A program made the position numbers and the translations under genes. The notes under the pieces were generated by a model that was not told the origin of the DNA, made no database searches, and saw only the letters and a list, made by a program, of their open reading frames with translations. Positions 1 to 10,560 of a stretch of DNA of 64,000 bases are shown here, one piece after another. Source of the DNA: Streptomyces regalis (GTDB lineage: Bacteria; Actinomycetota; Actinomycetes; Streptomycetales; Streptomycetaceae). The DNA lies in NCBI RefSeq assembly GCF_001509475.1, contig NZ_LLZG01000375.1, positions 99,557 to 163,556 on the forward strand. The letters are read 5' to 3'. The number at the start of each line of letters is the position of its first letter. Within the stretch, counting starts at the first letter, position 1.

Positions 1-346
1 CTACACCCGCAAGTCGGGCTACCTGCGCACGCGGGAAGCGCTGCGCGCGGGAGTGGAGTTCACGGCGGTCTTCGCAGGGTCCGACGTGGTCGGACTGGGC
101 GCACTGGCCGCCCTGCGCGAGGCCGGCCTGCGAGTGCCGCACGATGTCTCCCTGGTCGGCTTCGACGACGTCCCGTTCGCCGCCGACCTGACCCCGGCCC
201 TCACCACGGTCCGCGTCCCGTACGAGGAGCTGGGCCGCACCGCCGTACGCCTCGCCCTGGACCGAGAGGTGGGTTTCGCGTCCGACAACCACGTCGTGCT
301 GGGCACGCAGCTCGTGATCCGGGATTCGGTGCGTACGGCAAGCTAG
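1..346 (+). CDS. LacI-family transcriptional regulator, C-terminal part (5' truncated by window)
   Basis: The reading frame is open from base 2 to the TAG at 344-346 and gives about 114 residues of the periplasmic-binding-protein-like effector domain of a LacI/GalR repressor. Typical family segments are visible: VFAGSDVVGLGALAALREAG, VPHDVSLVGFDDVPFA and LTTVRVPYEELGRTAVRLAL. The DNA-binding helix-turn-helix lies upstream of the window, so its target and effector cannot be judged. It is separate from the fructan-locus LacI at 34-35 kb. A strong hairpin follows immediately after the stop. Confidence 0.9.
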   Translation, partial: YTRKSGYLRTREALRAGVEFTAVFAGSDVVGLGALAALREAGLRVPHDVSLVGFDDVPFAADLTPALTTVRVPYEELGRTAVRLALDREVGFASDNHVVLGTQLVIRDSVRTAS

Positions 347-384
347 AGCGCAGCTGCGAGGTACGTTCCGGTCGGCTGCGCTCT
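345..384 (+). terminator. Hairpin terminator after the LacI gene
   Basis: A perfect 10-bp inverted repeat, AGAGCGCAGC at 345-354 and GCTGCGCTCT at 375-384, has a 20-nt loop and overlaps the LacI stop codon. It lacks a U tract, as is common for Streptomyces terminators. Confidence 0.6.
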
Positions 385-443
385 CCGGGCGTGACTGTCC
401 CTGCCTGCGCTGCTGCCGGGCGTCCAGGGCATAGGCTCGGCGA

Positions 444-1064
444 ATGGCGAAGTACTTCGACGTGCACCCCGACAACCCTCAGCCGCGCACCATCTCCCAG
501 GTCGCCGACAGCGTCCGTGCCGGTGCGCTCATCGCGTATCCGACGGACTCCTGCTACGCGCTGGGCTGCCGACTGGGCAGCCGTGACGGCATCGACCGGA
601 TCCGGACCATTCGCAGGCTGGACGACCGGCACCATTTCACCCTCGTCTGCCAGGACTTCGCGCAGCTCGGCCAGTTCGTGCTGGTCGACAAGGACGTGTT
701 CCGCGCGATCAAGGCGTCGACGCCAGGGAGCTACACCTTCATCCTGCCCGCGACGAAGGAGGTACCGCGCATGCTCCAGCATCCGAAGAAGAAGACGGTC
801 GGTGTGCGCATCCCCGCCCACGTCGTCACCCAGGCGCTGCTCGCCGAGCTCGGGGAGCCGCTGCTGTCCAGCACGCTGCTGCTGCCCGACGAGGAAGAGC
901 CGATGACGCAGGGCTGGGAGATCAAGGACCGGCTGGACCATGTGCTGGACGCGGTGGTCGACTCCGGGGACTGCGGCACCGAGCCGACGACGGTGATCGA
1001 CTTCTCGGGCGGCGAGGCCGAGATCGTACGCAAGGGAGCGGGCGACACCTCCCGGTTCGAGTGA
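444..1064 (+). CDS. Sua5/YciO/YrdC-family protein (threonylcarbamoyladenylate synthase-like)
   Basis: The 206-residue protein has the YrdC-fold signature near the N-terminus (GALIAYPTDSCYALGC, then DRIRTIRRL and HHFTLVCQDFAQLGQF), followed by the TPGSYTFILPAT and VGVRIPAH segments. The family binds RNA and ATP, and Sua5/YrdC make threonylcarbamoyl-AMP for the t6A modification of ANN-decoding tRNAs. The length without a C-terminal Sua5 domain and the sequence resemble the YciO branch, whose exact role is less certain. There is no clear ribosome site. A TAGGCT element 8 nt before the ATG suggests a leaderless transcript. Confidence 0.85.
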   Translation: MAKYFDVHPDNPQPRTISQVADSVRAGALIAYPTDSCYALGCRLGSRDGIDRIRTIRRLDDRHHFTLVCQDFAQLGQFVLVDKDVFRAIKASTPGSYTFILPATKEVPRMLQHPKKKTVGVRIPAHVVTQALLAELGEPLLSSTLLLPDEEEPMTQGWEIKDRLDHVLDAVVDSGDCGTEPTTVIDFSGGEAEIVRKGAGDTSRFE

Positions 1065-1188
1065 GATGGGCCGAGGCGAGGGGTGGTCACGACGCTCTCG
1101 GGCCTGCGTGCCACGATGACCTCGACCCGGCCCCTCCCACGGGCCGGCCCTCGCCGACGCCCCCCACGCAGAGAGGCACGTCCGAGCC

Positions 1189-1944
1189 ATGACCGCCGTA
1201 CAGGGAACCGCCGTCGACATCCCCACCGAGGACGGCACCGCCGACGCCTATCTGGCCCATCCCGCTGACGGGGAACCCCGTCCGGCGGTCCTGCTCTACA
1301 TGGACGCCTTCGGTCTGCGGCCCCGGCTCAGGCAGATGGCGGACCGCCTCGCCGAGGCCGGGTACACGGTGCTGGTGCCCAACGTGTTCTACCGTCACGG
1401 GCGCGCGCCCGTGGTCGAGTTGCCGGAGTTCATCGATCCCGGGGCCCGGCCGGAGATCTTCGAGAACATCATGCCGGTCATGCGGGCGCTGACCCCCGAA
1501 CGCGCGATGCGGGACGCCGACGCCTATCTGCGCCGGCTGGCCGACTCCCCCGTGGCGGCCGACGGCCCGGTGGCGCTGACCGGCTACTGCATGGGCGCGC
1601 GGCTGTCCCTGCTCACCGCAGGCACGTACCCGGACCGGGTCGCGGCGGCGGCAGGGTTCCACGGCGGACGCCTGGCGACGGACACGCCGGACAGCCCGCA
1701 CCTGGTGGCCGAGCACATCACCGCCGAGCTGTACTTCGGCCATGCGGACCAGGACCCGTCCCTGCCCGTCGAGCAGATCGAGCGCCTCGAGACCGCGCTC
1801 ACCGAGGCCGGGGTCCGGCACCGGTGCGAGGTCTACCCCGGTGCAGGGCACGGGTTCACGCAGGCCGACACCTCCGCGTACAACGCCGAGGCGGACGAAC
1901 GGCACTGGTCGGCGCTGCTCGACCTGCTGAAGCGGACGTTCTGA
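1189..1944 (+). CDS. Dienelactone hydrolase family protein
   Basis: This 251-residue alpha/beta hydrolase has the dienelactone hydrolase triad: the nucleophile Cys in GYCMGA (about residue 131), Asp in GHADQDPS and His in GAGHGF. The N-terminal strand AVLLYMDAFGLRP also fits the family. Characterised members open cyclic enol-lactones in aromatic degradation, but many actinobacterial members have unknown ester or lactone substrates. No aromatic catabolism genes lie nearby, so the substrate is open. A strong hairpin follows, then the convergent rox gene. Confidence 0.88.
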   Translation: MTAVQGTAVDIPTEDGTADAYLAHPADGEPRPAVLLYMDAFGLRPRLRQMADRLAEAGYTVLVPNVFYRHGRAPVVELPEFIDPGARPEIFENIMPVMRALTPERAMRDADAYLRRLADSPVAADGPVALTGYCMGARLSLLTAGTYPDRVAAAAGFHGGRLATDTPDSPHLVAEHITAELYFGHADQDPSLPVEQIERLETALTEAGVRHRCEVYPGAGHGFTQADTSAYNAEADERHWSALLDLLKRTF

Positions 1945-1956
1945 TCCGTTCCACGC

Positions 1957-1985
1957 TCAAGTGGCGCTGCAGAGAGCGCACTTGA
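1957..1985. terminator. Bidirectional hairpin between the hydrolase and rox
   Basis: TCAAGTGGCGCT at 1957-1968 pairs with AGCGCACTTGA at 1975-1985 across a 6-nt loop, with a single bulged G. It lies between two convergent genes and can serve both. Confidence 0.65.
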
Positions 1986-2060
1986 TGTCCCACGGGCGCC
2001 TGACGATGCGGCGGCAAGCCTCCTCTGTGGCCCGAGCACGGCGGGGCCACGAAGACGCGC

Positions 2061-3746
<1,686 letters not shown>

Positions 3747-4325
3747 TCACGCTCTCGCCGGTACCGGCCGCCGTACCAGGTAGACGGCCGCGGTCGAGAC
3801 GAGGACGGCCATGCAGGCGACACCGAGATGCCCGCGTAGGCCACCACGAACAGCGTCGAGATCATCGCCGCGCGCCGGTCCGCCAAAGACGCCTCGGCCA
3901 CCGCGGCCAGCGCCCCGCGAAACGCCGGCCCGGCGAGGAGTCCGGCGCTGCCCAGCGGCAGCGATCGCCCCATCCCGCCCCTGCCGACGGCCAGTTGCCC
4001 GGCGATCGAGGCGAAAAAGGCCGGCGCCACGACGAGCCCGCTCACGGCGTGGTTGTCCACGTCGACTCCGAACAACGCGAACCCCACGAACGAGGCGATC
4101 GCCGCGGGCCCGAACACCGCCCGCACCGGCGCCGGCAGACCGGGTCGCTGCGGCCGTACGGTGCTCAGCGGCAACCGCTCGCGTACCGTCTCCGGGAGTC
4201 GCAGCAGGACGGCGGCCGAGCCGGCCGCCAGGGCGAGGTGCACGACGAACGGCCACGTACGCCGTGGCCACCCCGGTGAACAGACCTGCGGACAGTCCCG
4301 ACAACAGCCGCCCCGCATAGAGCCG
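3747..4325 (-). pseudogene. Decayed MFS exporter gene
   Basis: Pieces of one major facilitator protein can be read in two frames. One frame opens with RLYAGRLLSGLSAGLFTGVA (about 4325-4260). The other carries PFVVHLALAAGSAAVLLRLPETV through FVGFALFGV, SIAGQLAVGR, FRGALAAVAEASLADRRAAM and FVVAYAGIS (about 4250-3825). The first frame then returns for the C-terminal VLVSTAAVYLVRRP. Two frameshifts are needed, and internal transmembrane segments are missing between SAGLLAG and PAFRG and after TAYV. The first half of the gene is absent. It is therefore a deletion derivative and not a functional transporter. Confidence 0.75.
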
Positions 4326-4382
4326 CCGACGGTAACCCTGTACGCCGCCCCGCCCCGGCCCGGCACGGGGACGAACTGTGGC

Positions 4383-5648
4383 TCACCGGTCCGGGTCTTC
4401 CGCTCGTGCTGCCCGGTGTGCGGCCACGCCCATGACGGCCACGGAGGCCAGGACGATACCGGCACCGACGTAGAGCGGCGCCGTGTAGCCGAGGCCCGCG
4501 GTGATGGCCAGGCCCCCGAGCCAGGCGCCGAGGGCGTTGCCGAGATTGGACGCGGACACGTTGGCGCCGGCGGCGAGCGCCGCCCCGTGGGCGTAGTCGG
4601 TGACGCGAGTGATCAGGCCGGGCACGCCGGCGAATCCGAAGAGCCCCATCAGGAACACCAGGATCACCGACGCGATGGCGTTGTCGGCCAGCAGACCGAA
4701 CACGGCCAGGGTGATGGTGAGTCCGAGCAGGGCGAGGACCAGGGAGCGGTCACGGTCGCGGTCGGCCGCTCGCCCGCCGATCAGGTTCCCGACGACCAGG
4801 CCGACGCCGTACACCATCAGCAACCAGGAGACATCCGCCGGCGAGAATCCGCCGACCTCGGTGAAGGTGTAGGCGATGTAGCTGAACGCGCCGAACATGC
4901 CGCCATAGCTCAACGCGGTGGCCGTCAGCGTCAGCCAGACCTGCCAGGACCGCAACGCGCGGAACTGGGCCCGCAAGTCACTGGGCGGTGGCGGGCCTGA
5001 GCGGCTCGTCGTCGCTGTCGGCGGCTGTGCTTGGCCCGCCCGGCCGGGGACGAGGGTGGCGATTGCGGCCAACGCCAGTACGCCGATCGCGGTGATCGCC
5101 CAGAAGGCCGCCCTCCAGCCCCACCGCTCACCGACCCACGCGCCGAACGGAACGCCCAGCACGTTCGCGAGCGTCAGGCCGGCGAACATGACCGCCACCG
5201 CGCGGGACTTCTTCTCCGGCGCGACCAGGCTGCGAGCGACCAGCGAACCGATACCGAAGAACGAGCCGTGGCACAACGCCGCGACGATCCGGCCGAGCAG
5301 CATCACCGGATAGCTCGGTGCGACGGCGGACAGCAGGTTGCCGATGACGAACAGCGCCACCAGGCCGACCAGGACCGGCTTGCGGGGCAGTCGCGCCGTC
5401 GCCGCGGTCAGCACGATCGCGCCGATCGCGACACTCAGCGCGTATCCGGAGATCAGCCGGCCCGCTGCCGCCTCGGACACCGCGAAACTCGACGCCACCT
5501 GCGGCAGCAGTCCGGCGATCAGGAACTCGGTCAGGCCGATGCCGAACCCGCCCAGTGCCAGCGCGAACAGCCCGCTCGGCATCCGTCGCCGTTCGACGGG
5601 GCGCTCGGGTAAGAGGAAGTCCGTCCTGCCGACCCCGAATTCACTCAT
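4383..5648 (-). CDS. MFS transporter (Cml/AraJ-type drug or sugar efflux)
   Basis: The 421-residue protein has twelve hydrophobic segments and begins with the family pattern LALGGFGIGLTEFLIAGLLP in helix 1. It continues with GYALSVAIGA and the helix 4 motif LLGRIVAALCHGSFFGIGS. This is the DHA1 group containing chloramphenicol exporters and arabinose-efflux AraJ, which use the proton gradient to export small molecules. I chose the ATG at 5648, behind GAGGGTGGGG, over an upstream in-frame start at 5690. It lies next to a rifamycin resistance gene and a dead MFS gene, so a drug-efflux role is plausible but unproven. Confidence 0.88.
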   Translation of the reverse strand: MSEFGVGRTDFLLPERPVERRRMPSGLFALALGGFGIGLTEFLIAGLLPQVASSFAVSEAAAGRLISGYALSVAIGAIVLTAATARLPRKPVLVGLVALFVIGNLLSAVAPSYPVMLLGRIVAALCHGSFFGIGSLVARSLVAPEKKSRAVAVMFAGLTLANVLGVPFGAWVGERWGWRAAFWAITAIGVLALAAIATLVPGRAGQAQPPTATTSRSGPPPPSDLRAQFRALRSWQVWLTLTATALSYGGMFGAFSYIAYTFTEVGGFSPADVSWLLMVYGVGLVVGNLIGGRAADRDRDRSLVLALLGLTITLAVFGLLADNAIASVILVFLMGLFGFAGVPGLITRVTDYAHGAALAAGANVSASNLGNALGAWLGGLAITAGLGYTAPLYVGAGIVLASVAVMGVAAHRAARAEDPDR

Positions 5649-5750
5649 GTCCCCACCCTCACCCCCGTCGGCGGATCCGCCCATGGACAAAGATCGACGA
5701 CGCTTGGACGAACGTGAGGGCGACCGGGCGTAGCTCCCGCCCAGGGCCCG

Positions 5751-6656
5751 TCAGTCGGGCACGTGGTCGGGCCTTGCCGCCAGTCCCCGGCGCAGGCACT
5801 CGGCGAGGCGGGCGGCGATGCCGCCGTCCGGGTCGAGGCGGGGGTTGAAGATCGTGACGTCGAACCCTACGGCTCCCGGGTCACTCAGCGCCGTACGCAG
5901 CACGCCCTCCAGTTCCTCCCAGGTCAGCCCGCCCGGTTGGCGGTAGTCGACGGCCGGCATGATCGCGTCGTCCAGGACGTCGACGTCGAGGTGGACCCAG
6001 AACCCTGCCCCGGTGGCGGTGCCGGCGGTGAGTCGCTCGACCGCCTGGCGCGCTGCCGTGGTGGCGCCGGTCGCACGCACGCCGTCGAGGTCGATCGCGT
6101 ACAGGTGGGGTGGGAGCGGCTGCATCCCGGCCTCGGCCGACTCGGCGGCGTCGCGAAAACCGAAGGCGACGACGTCCTCGTCCCGCAGCAGACGTCCGCG
6201 GCCTTCGAGGTCGGTGAGCAGCCGCGGGCCGCGGCCCGTGGCCAGGGCGAGTTCCATCGAGGCCGCCTCGCCCGTCGGCTCCGCCGAGGGCTGGTAGAAG
6301 TCGGTGTGGCCGTCGAGGAACAGCAGTCCATGGCGTCCGCGGCGGCGCAGGGCGAGGAGGTTGCCGAGCAGGATGCTGCAGTCTCCGCCGAGGACGACGG
6401 GAAATCGCCCGGCGTCCAGGACGCCGCCGACCACGTCGGCCAGCCGAACGGAGTACTCCGCGATGCCATGGGGGTTGAGGATCCCGGTGTCGGTGTCCCG
6501 CGTCGGGTCGTACGCCGGTGGTTCGACCCGGCCCGCCCGTACCGCACCGAGCCCGTCCAGCAGGCCGGCGTCGAGCAGAGCTTGCGGCAGGTCCTGGACG
6601 CCGGAGGGCCGCAGCCCCAGCACGGACGGTGCCTCGATGATCGCCGGTCTCCGCAT
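5751..6656 (-). CDS. Ureohydrolase (arginase/agmatinase/formiminoglutamase family)
   Basis: The 301-residue protein has the binuclear manganese motifs of the ureohydrolase fold: GGDCSILLGN (about residue 110), DGHTDFY with the paired Asp/His/Asp ligands (about residue 137) and HLDVDVLDD (about residue 224). These enzymes hydrolyse guanidino or formimino groups, releasing urea or formamide. The Asp-Ala in place of the usual DPxxxP after the third motif and the divergent loops mean that arginase, agmatinase or another guanidino substrate cannot be chosen by eye. An ATG with GGGA upstream defines the start. It is divergent from the MHYT gene. Confidence 0.87.
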   Translation of the reverse strand: MRRPAIIEAPSVLGLRPSGVQDLPQALLDAGLLDGLGAVRAGRVEPPAYDPTRDTDTGILNPHGIAEYSVRLADVVGGVLDAGRFPVVLGGDCSILLGNLLALRRRGRHGLLFLDGHTDFYQPSAEPTGEAASMELALATGRGPRLLTDLEGRGRLLRDEDVVAFGFRDAAESAEAGMQPLPPHLYAIDLDGVRATGATTAARQAVERLTAGTATGAGFWVHLDVDVLDDAIMPAVDYRQPGGLTWEELEGVLRTALSDPGAVGFDVTIFNPRLDPDGGIAARLAECLRRGLAARPDHVPD

Positions 6657-6928
6657 GTCCCGACCCTTCGGCTACTGGACCACGCCTCACACCCACCATC
6701 TGTGCCACATTCCGAGACCCGGCACCACTGGGGACTCGGCACCCAGGCAGTGGCAGCCGTTCCCGGGCCCGGCCCTCGCCTGGCCGAATCTCGCCGCTAT
6801 GTGACCGAAGTTGACTCATGGTGATGCAGAGTTCAACGGCTACCGGCGGTAAAGCCTTGCTTTGCGCACCCCTTGCCCCGTACACCTTGCCTTTCACAAC
6901 CAGCCATAACTCTGGGGGGAGTTGGCGC
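6657..6928. other. Divergent intergenic region, ureohydrolase/MHYT gene
   Basis: This 272-bp spacer carries the start regions of two divergent genes. A TTGACT at about 6811 may be part of a -35, but no convincing -10 follows, and I see no palindromic operator or small gene. Confidence 0.4.
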
Positions 6929-7822
6929 ATGCAAGGCACGGTTGACGGGTTCCGCTATGGTGCGGTGACCCCGGTGGCGGCCTATCTGATGGCCTGCCTG
7001 GGAGGGGCCTTAGGACTTCGGTGCATTGTCCGGTCCCTGCTCAACGAGCAGTCGTGGAAGCCGGGCTGGCTGGCGCTCGGCGCCGCGTCGATCGGCTGCG
7101 GCATCTGGACGATGCACTTCATCGCCATGATCGGCTTCGAGGTGGAGGAGACCCGGATCCGTTACGACGCGGGCCTCACCGTCCTCAGCCTCGCCGTGGC
7201 GATCGTCGTCGTCGGCATCGGCGTGTTCATCGTGGGCTACCTGGGTGCGGGCAGGGGGGCACTGACCGGCGCGGGCGTCATCACGGGGCTCGGCGTGGCC
7301 GCCATGCACTATCTGGGCATGGCCGCGATGCGTCTGGACGGCAGCATCCAGTACGACGCGTTCACCGTGGGGCTCTCCGTTCTGATCGCGATCGTCGCCG
7401 CGACCGCGGCGCTCTGGGCGGCCGTCACCATCCGCGGTTTCCTGACCAGCCTCGGGGCCAGCCTGGTCATGGGCGTGGCCGTCTCCGGGATGCACTACAC
7501 GGGCATGGCCGCCGTCAGTGTTCATCTGCACGACACGACCGACGCGTCGTGGGCCGGTGACTCGCCCAGCTCGCTGCTGCTGCCGATGCTCCTGGGGCCG
7601 CTCATCTTCCTCGTGCTGGCCGGAGTGGTGGTGATGTTCGACCCGCTCCTGGTCCTCGGCGAGGGTGAGCGGGGCCGGACCGGCGCGGCCCGGCGAATCG
7701 GGGCGAGCAGCGCAGCCGAGCACCAGCCCGGCGCCGACGCCGCGCTCACTGCCACTGCCGCTGCTGCTGCCGACGGCCCGCAGCCCCGCGGGAGTCGGGA
7801 GCCGTACGCGCACAAATGGTGA
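6929..7822 (+). CDS. MHYT-domain integral membrane sensor protein
   Basis: The 297-residue protein has three copies of the MHYT signature (WTMHFIAM near residue 65, AMHYLGMAAM near 128, GMHYTGMAAV near 191) within six or seven hydrophobic helices, which is the diagnostic layout. MHYT domains are proposed to bind copper through the Met/His pairs and to sense oxygen, CO or NO. In many bacteria they are fused to GGDEF/EAL output. Here the region after the membrane domain is only a short low-complexity tail, so any output must come from a partner. The start at 6929 has a GGGGGGAG ribosome site 7 nt upstream. Confidence 0.9.
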   Translation: MQGTVDGFRYGAVTPVAAYLMACLGGALGLRCIVRSLLNEQSWKPGWLALGAASIGCGIWTMHFIAMIGFEVEETRIRYDAGLTVLSLAVAIVVVGIGVFIVGYLGAGRGALTGAGVITGLGVAAMHYLGMAAMRLDGSIQYDAFTVGLSVLIAIVAATAALWAAVTIRGFLTSLGASLVMGVAVSGMHYTGMAAVSVHLHDTTDASWAGDSPSSLLLPMLLGPLIFLVLAGVVVMFDPLLVLGEGERGRTGAARRIGASSAAEHQPGADAALTATAAAAADGPQPRGSREPYAHKW

Positions 7823-7905
7823 CTCGGAGGGGCAGGGGTGCGGCGACTCGCCGGGCCCCTCCTCCCCCTGCTCGGCATCTTCTCGATCATTGTTACGGTG
7901 CACCG

Positions 7906-9408
7906 GTGTCTGACTCCTCACGCGATACCGCCGAAGGCGCCGGCTGGGGCGGCGCCGAACCCGGTGAGTACAAGCGGCTGATGCCGCACAAGGTCGAGAA
8001 AATCTCCTGGCTCAACCCGAAAACGCTGTGGGCCGCCCGCAACGGCGTGCTCGCGTCCTGGTTCGGGGACCCCACAGGGCATACCCGCAGCCGCTGGGTG
8101 GCGCAGCGGGCCGCCGCCGGGGCACCCGCCGACAAGGTGATCCGGCGCGACGACCCGGACAGGTTCTCCTTCCTCGTCATCGGTGACACCGGCGAGGGCG
8201 ACGACTCCCAGTACGCCGTCATACCAGGCCTTTTGAAGGTGGGTCAGGACACGCGGTTCGCGGTCGTCGCCAGTGATGTGATCTATCCGGTCGGCAGCGC
8301 CGACGACTACGGCACCAAGTTCTTCCGGCCGTACCAGGACTACCAGGCGCCCATGTACGCGATACCGGGCAACCACGACTGGTACGAGGACCTCGCCGCG
8401 TTCATGCGCGTCTTCTGCGACGACGCCCCGCCCCTCGAACCCGAGGCCGCGCCGCGTCCGCTCAGCAGGGCATGGCTGCGGTCACTGCTGTGGCACCGGC
8501 CGCGCAAGGGCGACGGCCAACGCCTGCCAGAGAACCGGAAGTTGAGGTCGGCGGCCGCCCAACAAGCCGTCCAGCCGGGGCCGTACTGGGCGATCGACGC
8601 CGGGCCGGTGCGGATCATCGGCATCGACACAGGGCTGTTGGGCACCATCGACGCCGAACAGGGCGCGTGGCTGCGGGAGGTGTCCCAGGATCCCCGCCCG
8701 AAGATCCTCATCACGGGCCAACCCCTGTACGTGGACGGTGAGCACCACCCCGGCGCGATCGAAGGGGGCGGCACCGTCGACGAGATCGTCCGCGACCCGG
8801 CGCACCGCTATGTCGCGGCGATCGGCGGCGACATCCACAACTACCAGCGCTACCCGGTGCAGGTGGACGGCCGCACCATCCAGTACGTCGTCTCGGGCGG
8901 CGGCGGTGCGTTCATGCACGCCACGCACACGATTCCGCGGGTCGACATCGCGAACGTCACCGAGAAGGAGTTCCGCTGCTATCCCCTGCGCGGCGACTCC
9001 CTGGCCTTCTACAGCGGGCTGTACGGACGGCGGCTGCGCATGCGCCGCTTCTTCGCTCTCACCGAGGCGGAGGCGACGGCCGTCATCGCCGAGCGGTTGG
9101 AGATCCAGCCGGGGCGCGCACCGGCCCCGGACGCCCGCGTCACATGGCGCACGCGCCTGGTCGCGGGCCTGCTGGGCACCGGACGCCGACCCGGCCGGGC
9201 CAAGCGGTTCCGCCTCCCCGTGCGCAAGATCTACACCCAGCTGTTCTCGCCGAGCTCGGCGACCTACAGCCCACCGTTCTTCAAGTGCTTCCTGCGCCTG
9301 GACGTCACCCCGGAGACCGTACGTCTGCGCTGCTACGCCGCGACCGGCAACCGCGCCCAGGAGGTCGACCCGCCGGTCGAGGACGAGGTCACCATTTCCC
9401 TGGTCTGA
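7906..9408 (+). CDS. Metallophosphoesterase (calcineurin-like)
   Basis: The 500-residue protein has calcineurin-like motifs: VIGDTGEGDD (about residue 90), VVASDVIYPVGSADDY, the GNHDWYED block (about 157), and IGGDIHNYQRY (about 308), which supplies metal-binding histidines. These enzymes cleave phosphomono- or diesters at a two-metal site. The first motif reads GDTGEGD where GDxHG is usual, as in a known actinobacterial subgroup with long C-terminal extensions. A GTG at 7906 begins the conserved protein; reading further upstream in the frame gives only Arg/Pro-rich low-complexity sequence. No signal peptide is seen. Confidence 0.85.
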   Translation: MSDSSRDTAEGAGWGGAEPGEYKRLMPHKVEKISWLNPKTLWAARNGVLASWFGDPTGHTRSRWVAQRAAAGAPADKVIRRDDPDRFSFLVIGDTGEGDDSQYAVIPGLLKVGQDTRFAVVASDVIYPVGSADDYGTKFFRPYQDYQAPMYAIPGNHDWYEDLAAFMRVFCDDAPPLEPEAAPRPLSRAWLRSLLWHRPRKGDGQRLPENRKLRSAAAQQAVQPGPYWAIDAGPVRIIGIDTGLLGTIDAEQGAWLREVSQDPRPKILITGQPLYVDGEHHPGAIEGGGTVDEIVRDPAHRYVAAIGGDIHNYQRYPVQVDGRTIQYVVSGGGGAFMHATHTIPRVDIANVTEKEFRCYPLRGDSLAFYSGLYGRRLRMRRFFALTEAEATAVIAERLEIQPGRAPAPDARVTWRTRLVAGLLGTGRRPGRAKRFRLPVRKIYTQLFSPSSATYSPPFFKCFLRLDVTPETVRLRCYAATGNRAQEVDPPVEDEVTISLV

Positions 9409-9513
9409 TCCCCTGGTCTGCTCCTTGGTGCGACCTGGGAGCACGGGAACATCATCGGCCGCGGGCCGGTTGGCACTGCCGTACGACTCGATCAGTGAAC
9501 GATGGAGGGGCCC

Positions 9514-10560
9514 GTGCCGCCGACCTCACGACCGCTCAGCAAGCTGGGTTTCCTCACCATCGGCCTGTTCGACGAGGCGGATCCGCGCCGGGGCCACGAG
9601 TCCACGCTCGAGATCATCGAGCTGGGCGAACGGCTCGGCTTCGACAGCGCGTGGGTCCGCCACCGTCATCTGCAGTACGGCATCTCCTCCCCGGTCGCGG
9701 TCCTGACGGCGGCCTCCCAGCGCACCCGCCGTATCGAACTCGGCACCGCGGTCATCCCGCTCGGCTGGGAGAACCCGCTGCGGCTGGCCGAGGACCTGGC
9801 GACGGTCGACCTCCTGTCGGGCGGACGCCTCAACCCGGGCGTCAGCGTGGGCCCGCCGATGCACTACGACCGGATCAAGGAGGCCCTCTACGCCGACACG
9901 GCGGACGTCGAGGACTTCGGCTACGAGCGGGTGCGGCGGCTGCTGGACTTCGTGCGGGGCAAGCCGGTCACCGACTTCAGCGGGGTCGAGGGCTTCGAGG
10001 TGTTCTCCGACCGGGTGCAGCCGCAGTCGCCCGGCCTGGGCAGCCGTATGTGGTACGGCGGCGGCAGCCTGCGCTCGGCGCAGTGGGCCGGTGAGCACGA
10101 CATGAACTTCCTGACCAGCAGCGTCGTCAAGGCGGAAGGGCCCGAGGGCTCGGAAGACGCGGAGGGGTCACCGGACTTCGCGGAGATCCAGCTCGCGCAC
10201 ATCCGCGCCTTCCGCGCCCACCACCCCGACGGCGAGAACGCCCGTGTCTCCCAGGGCCTCGTCGTCATCCCCACCGACTCCGCGACGCCGCAGCAGCGCG
10301 CCAAGTACGAGGAGTACGCCGCGAAGCGCACCCCCCGGACCCTGTCACCGCAGGGTCCGGCACGGCTGTTGTTCGCGCCGGACCTCGTCGGCACCTCGGA
10401 GGAGATCGCCGAACGCCTCCAGGCCCACGTCGCGTTCCGCGAAGTGGACGAGGTGGCGTTCGCGCTGCCGTTCACCTTCGAGCACGAGGACTACGTGCAG
10501 ATCCTCACCGATGTCGCGGCTCGGCTGGGTCCGTTGCTCGGGTGGCGCTCGAAGGCGTGA
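9514..10560 (+). CDS. LLM-class flavin-dependent oxidoreductase
   Basis: The 348-residue protein begins LGFLTIGLFDEADPRRGHES and shows the bacterial-luciferase-like TIM barrel: IELGERLGFDSAWVRHRH, TRRIELGTAVIPLGWENPLR and LLSGGRLNPGVSVG. These enzymes use reduced FMN or F420 for monooxygenation or hydride transfer. I prefer the GTG at 9514 because GGAGGGG sits 4 nt before it; an ATG at 9502 overlaps that site. The 3' end overlaps the convergent megasynthase gene by 56 bp. It may tailor the megasynthase product, but this is inferred only from position. Confidence 0.86.
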   Translation: MPPTSRPLSKLGFLTIGLFDEADPRRGHESTLEIIELGERLGFDSAWVRHRHLQYGISSPVAVLTAASQRTRRIELGTAVIPLGWENPLRLAEDLATVDLLSGGRLNPGVSVGPPMHYDRIKEALYADTADVEDFGYERVRRLLDFVRGKPVTDFSGVEGFEVFSDRVQPQSPGLGSRMWYGGGSLRSAQWAGEHDMNFLTSSVVKAEGPEGSEDAEGSPDFAEIQLAHIRAFRAHHPDGENARVSQGLVVIPTDSATPQQRAKYEEYAAKRTPRTLSPQGPARLLFAPDLVGTSEEIAERLQAHVAFREVDEVAFALPFTFEHEDYVQILTDVAARLGPLLGWRSKA

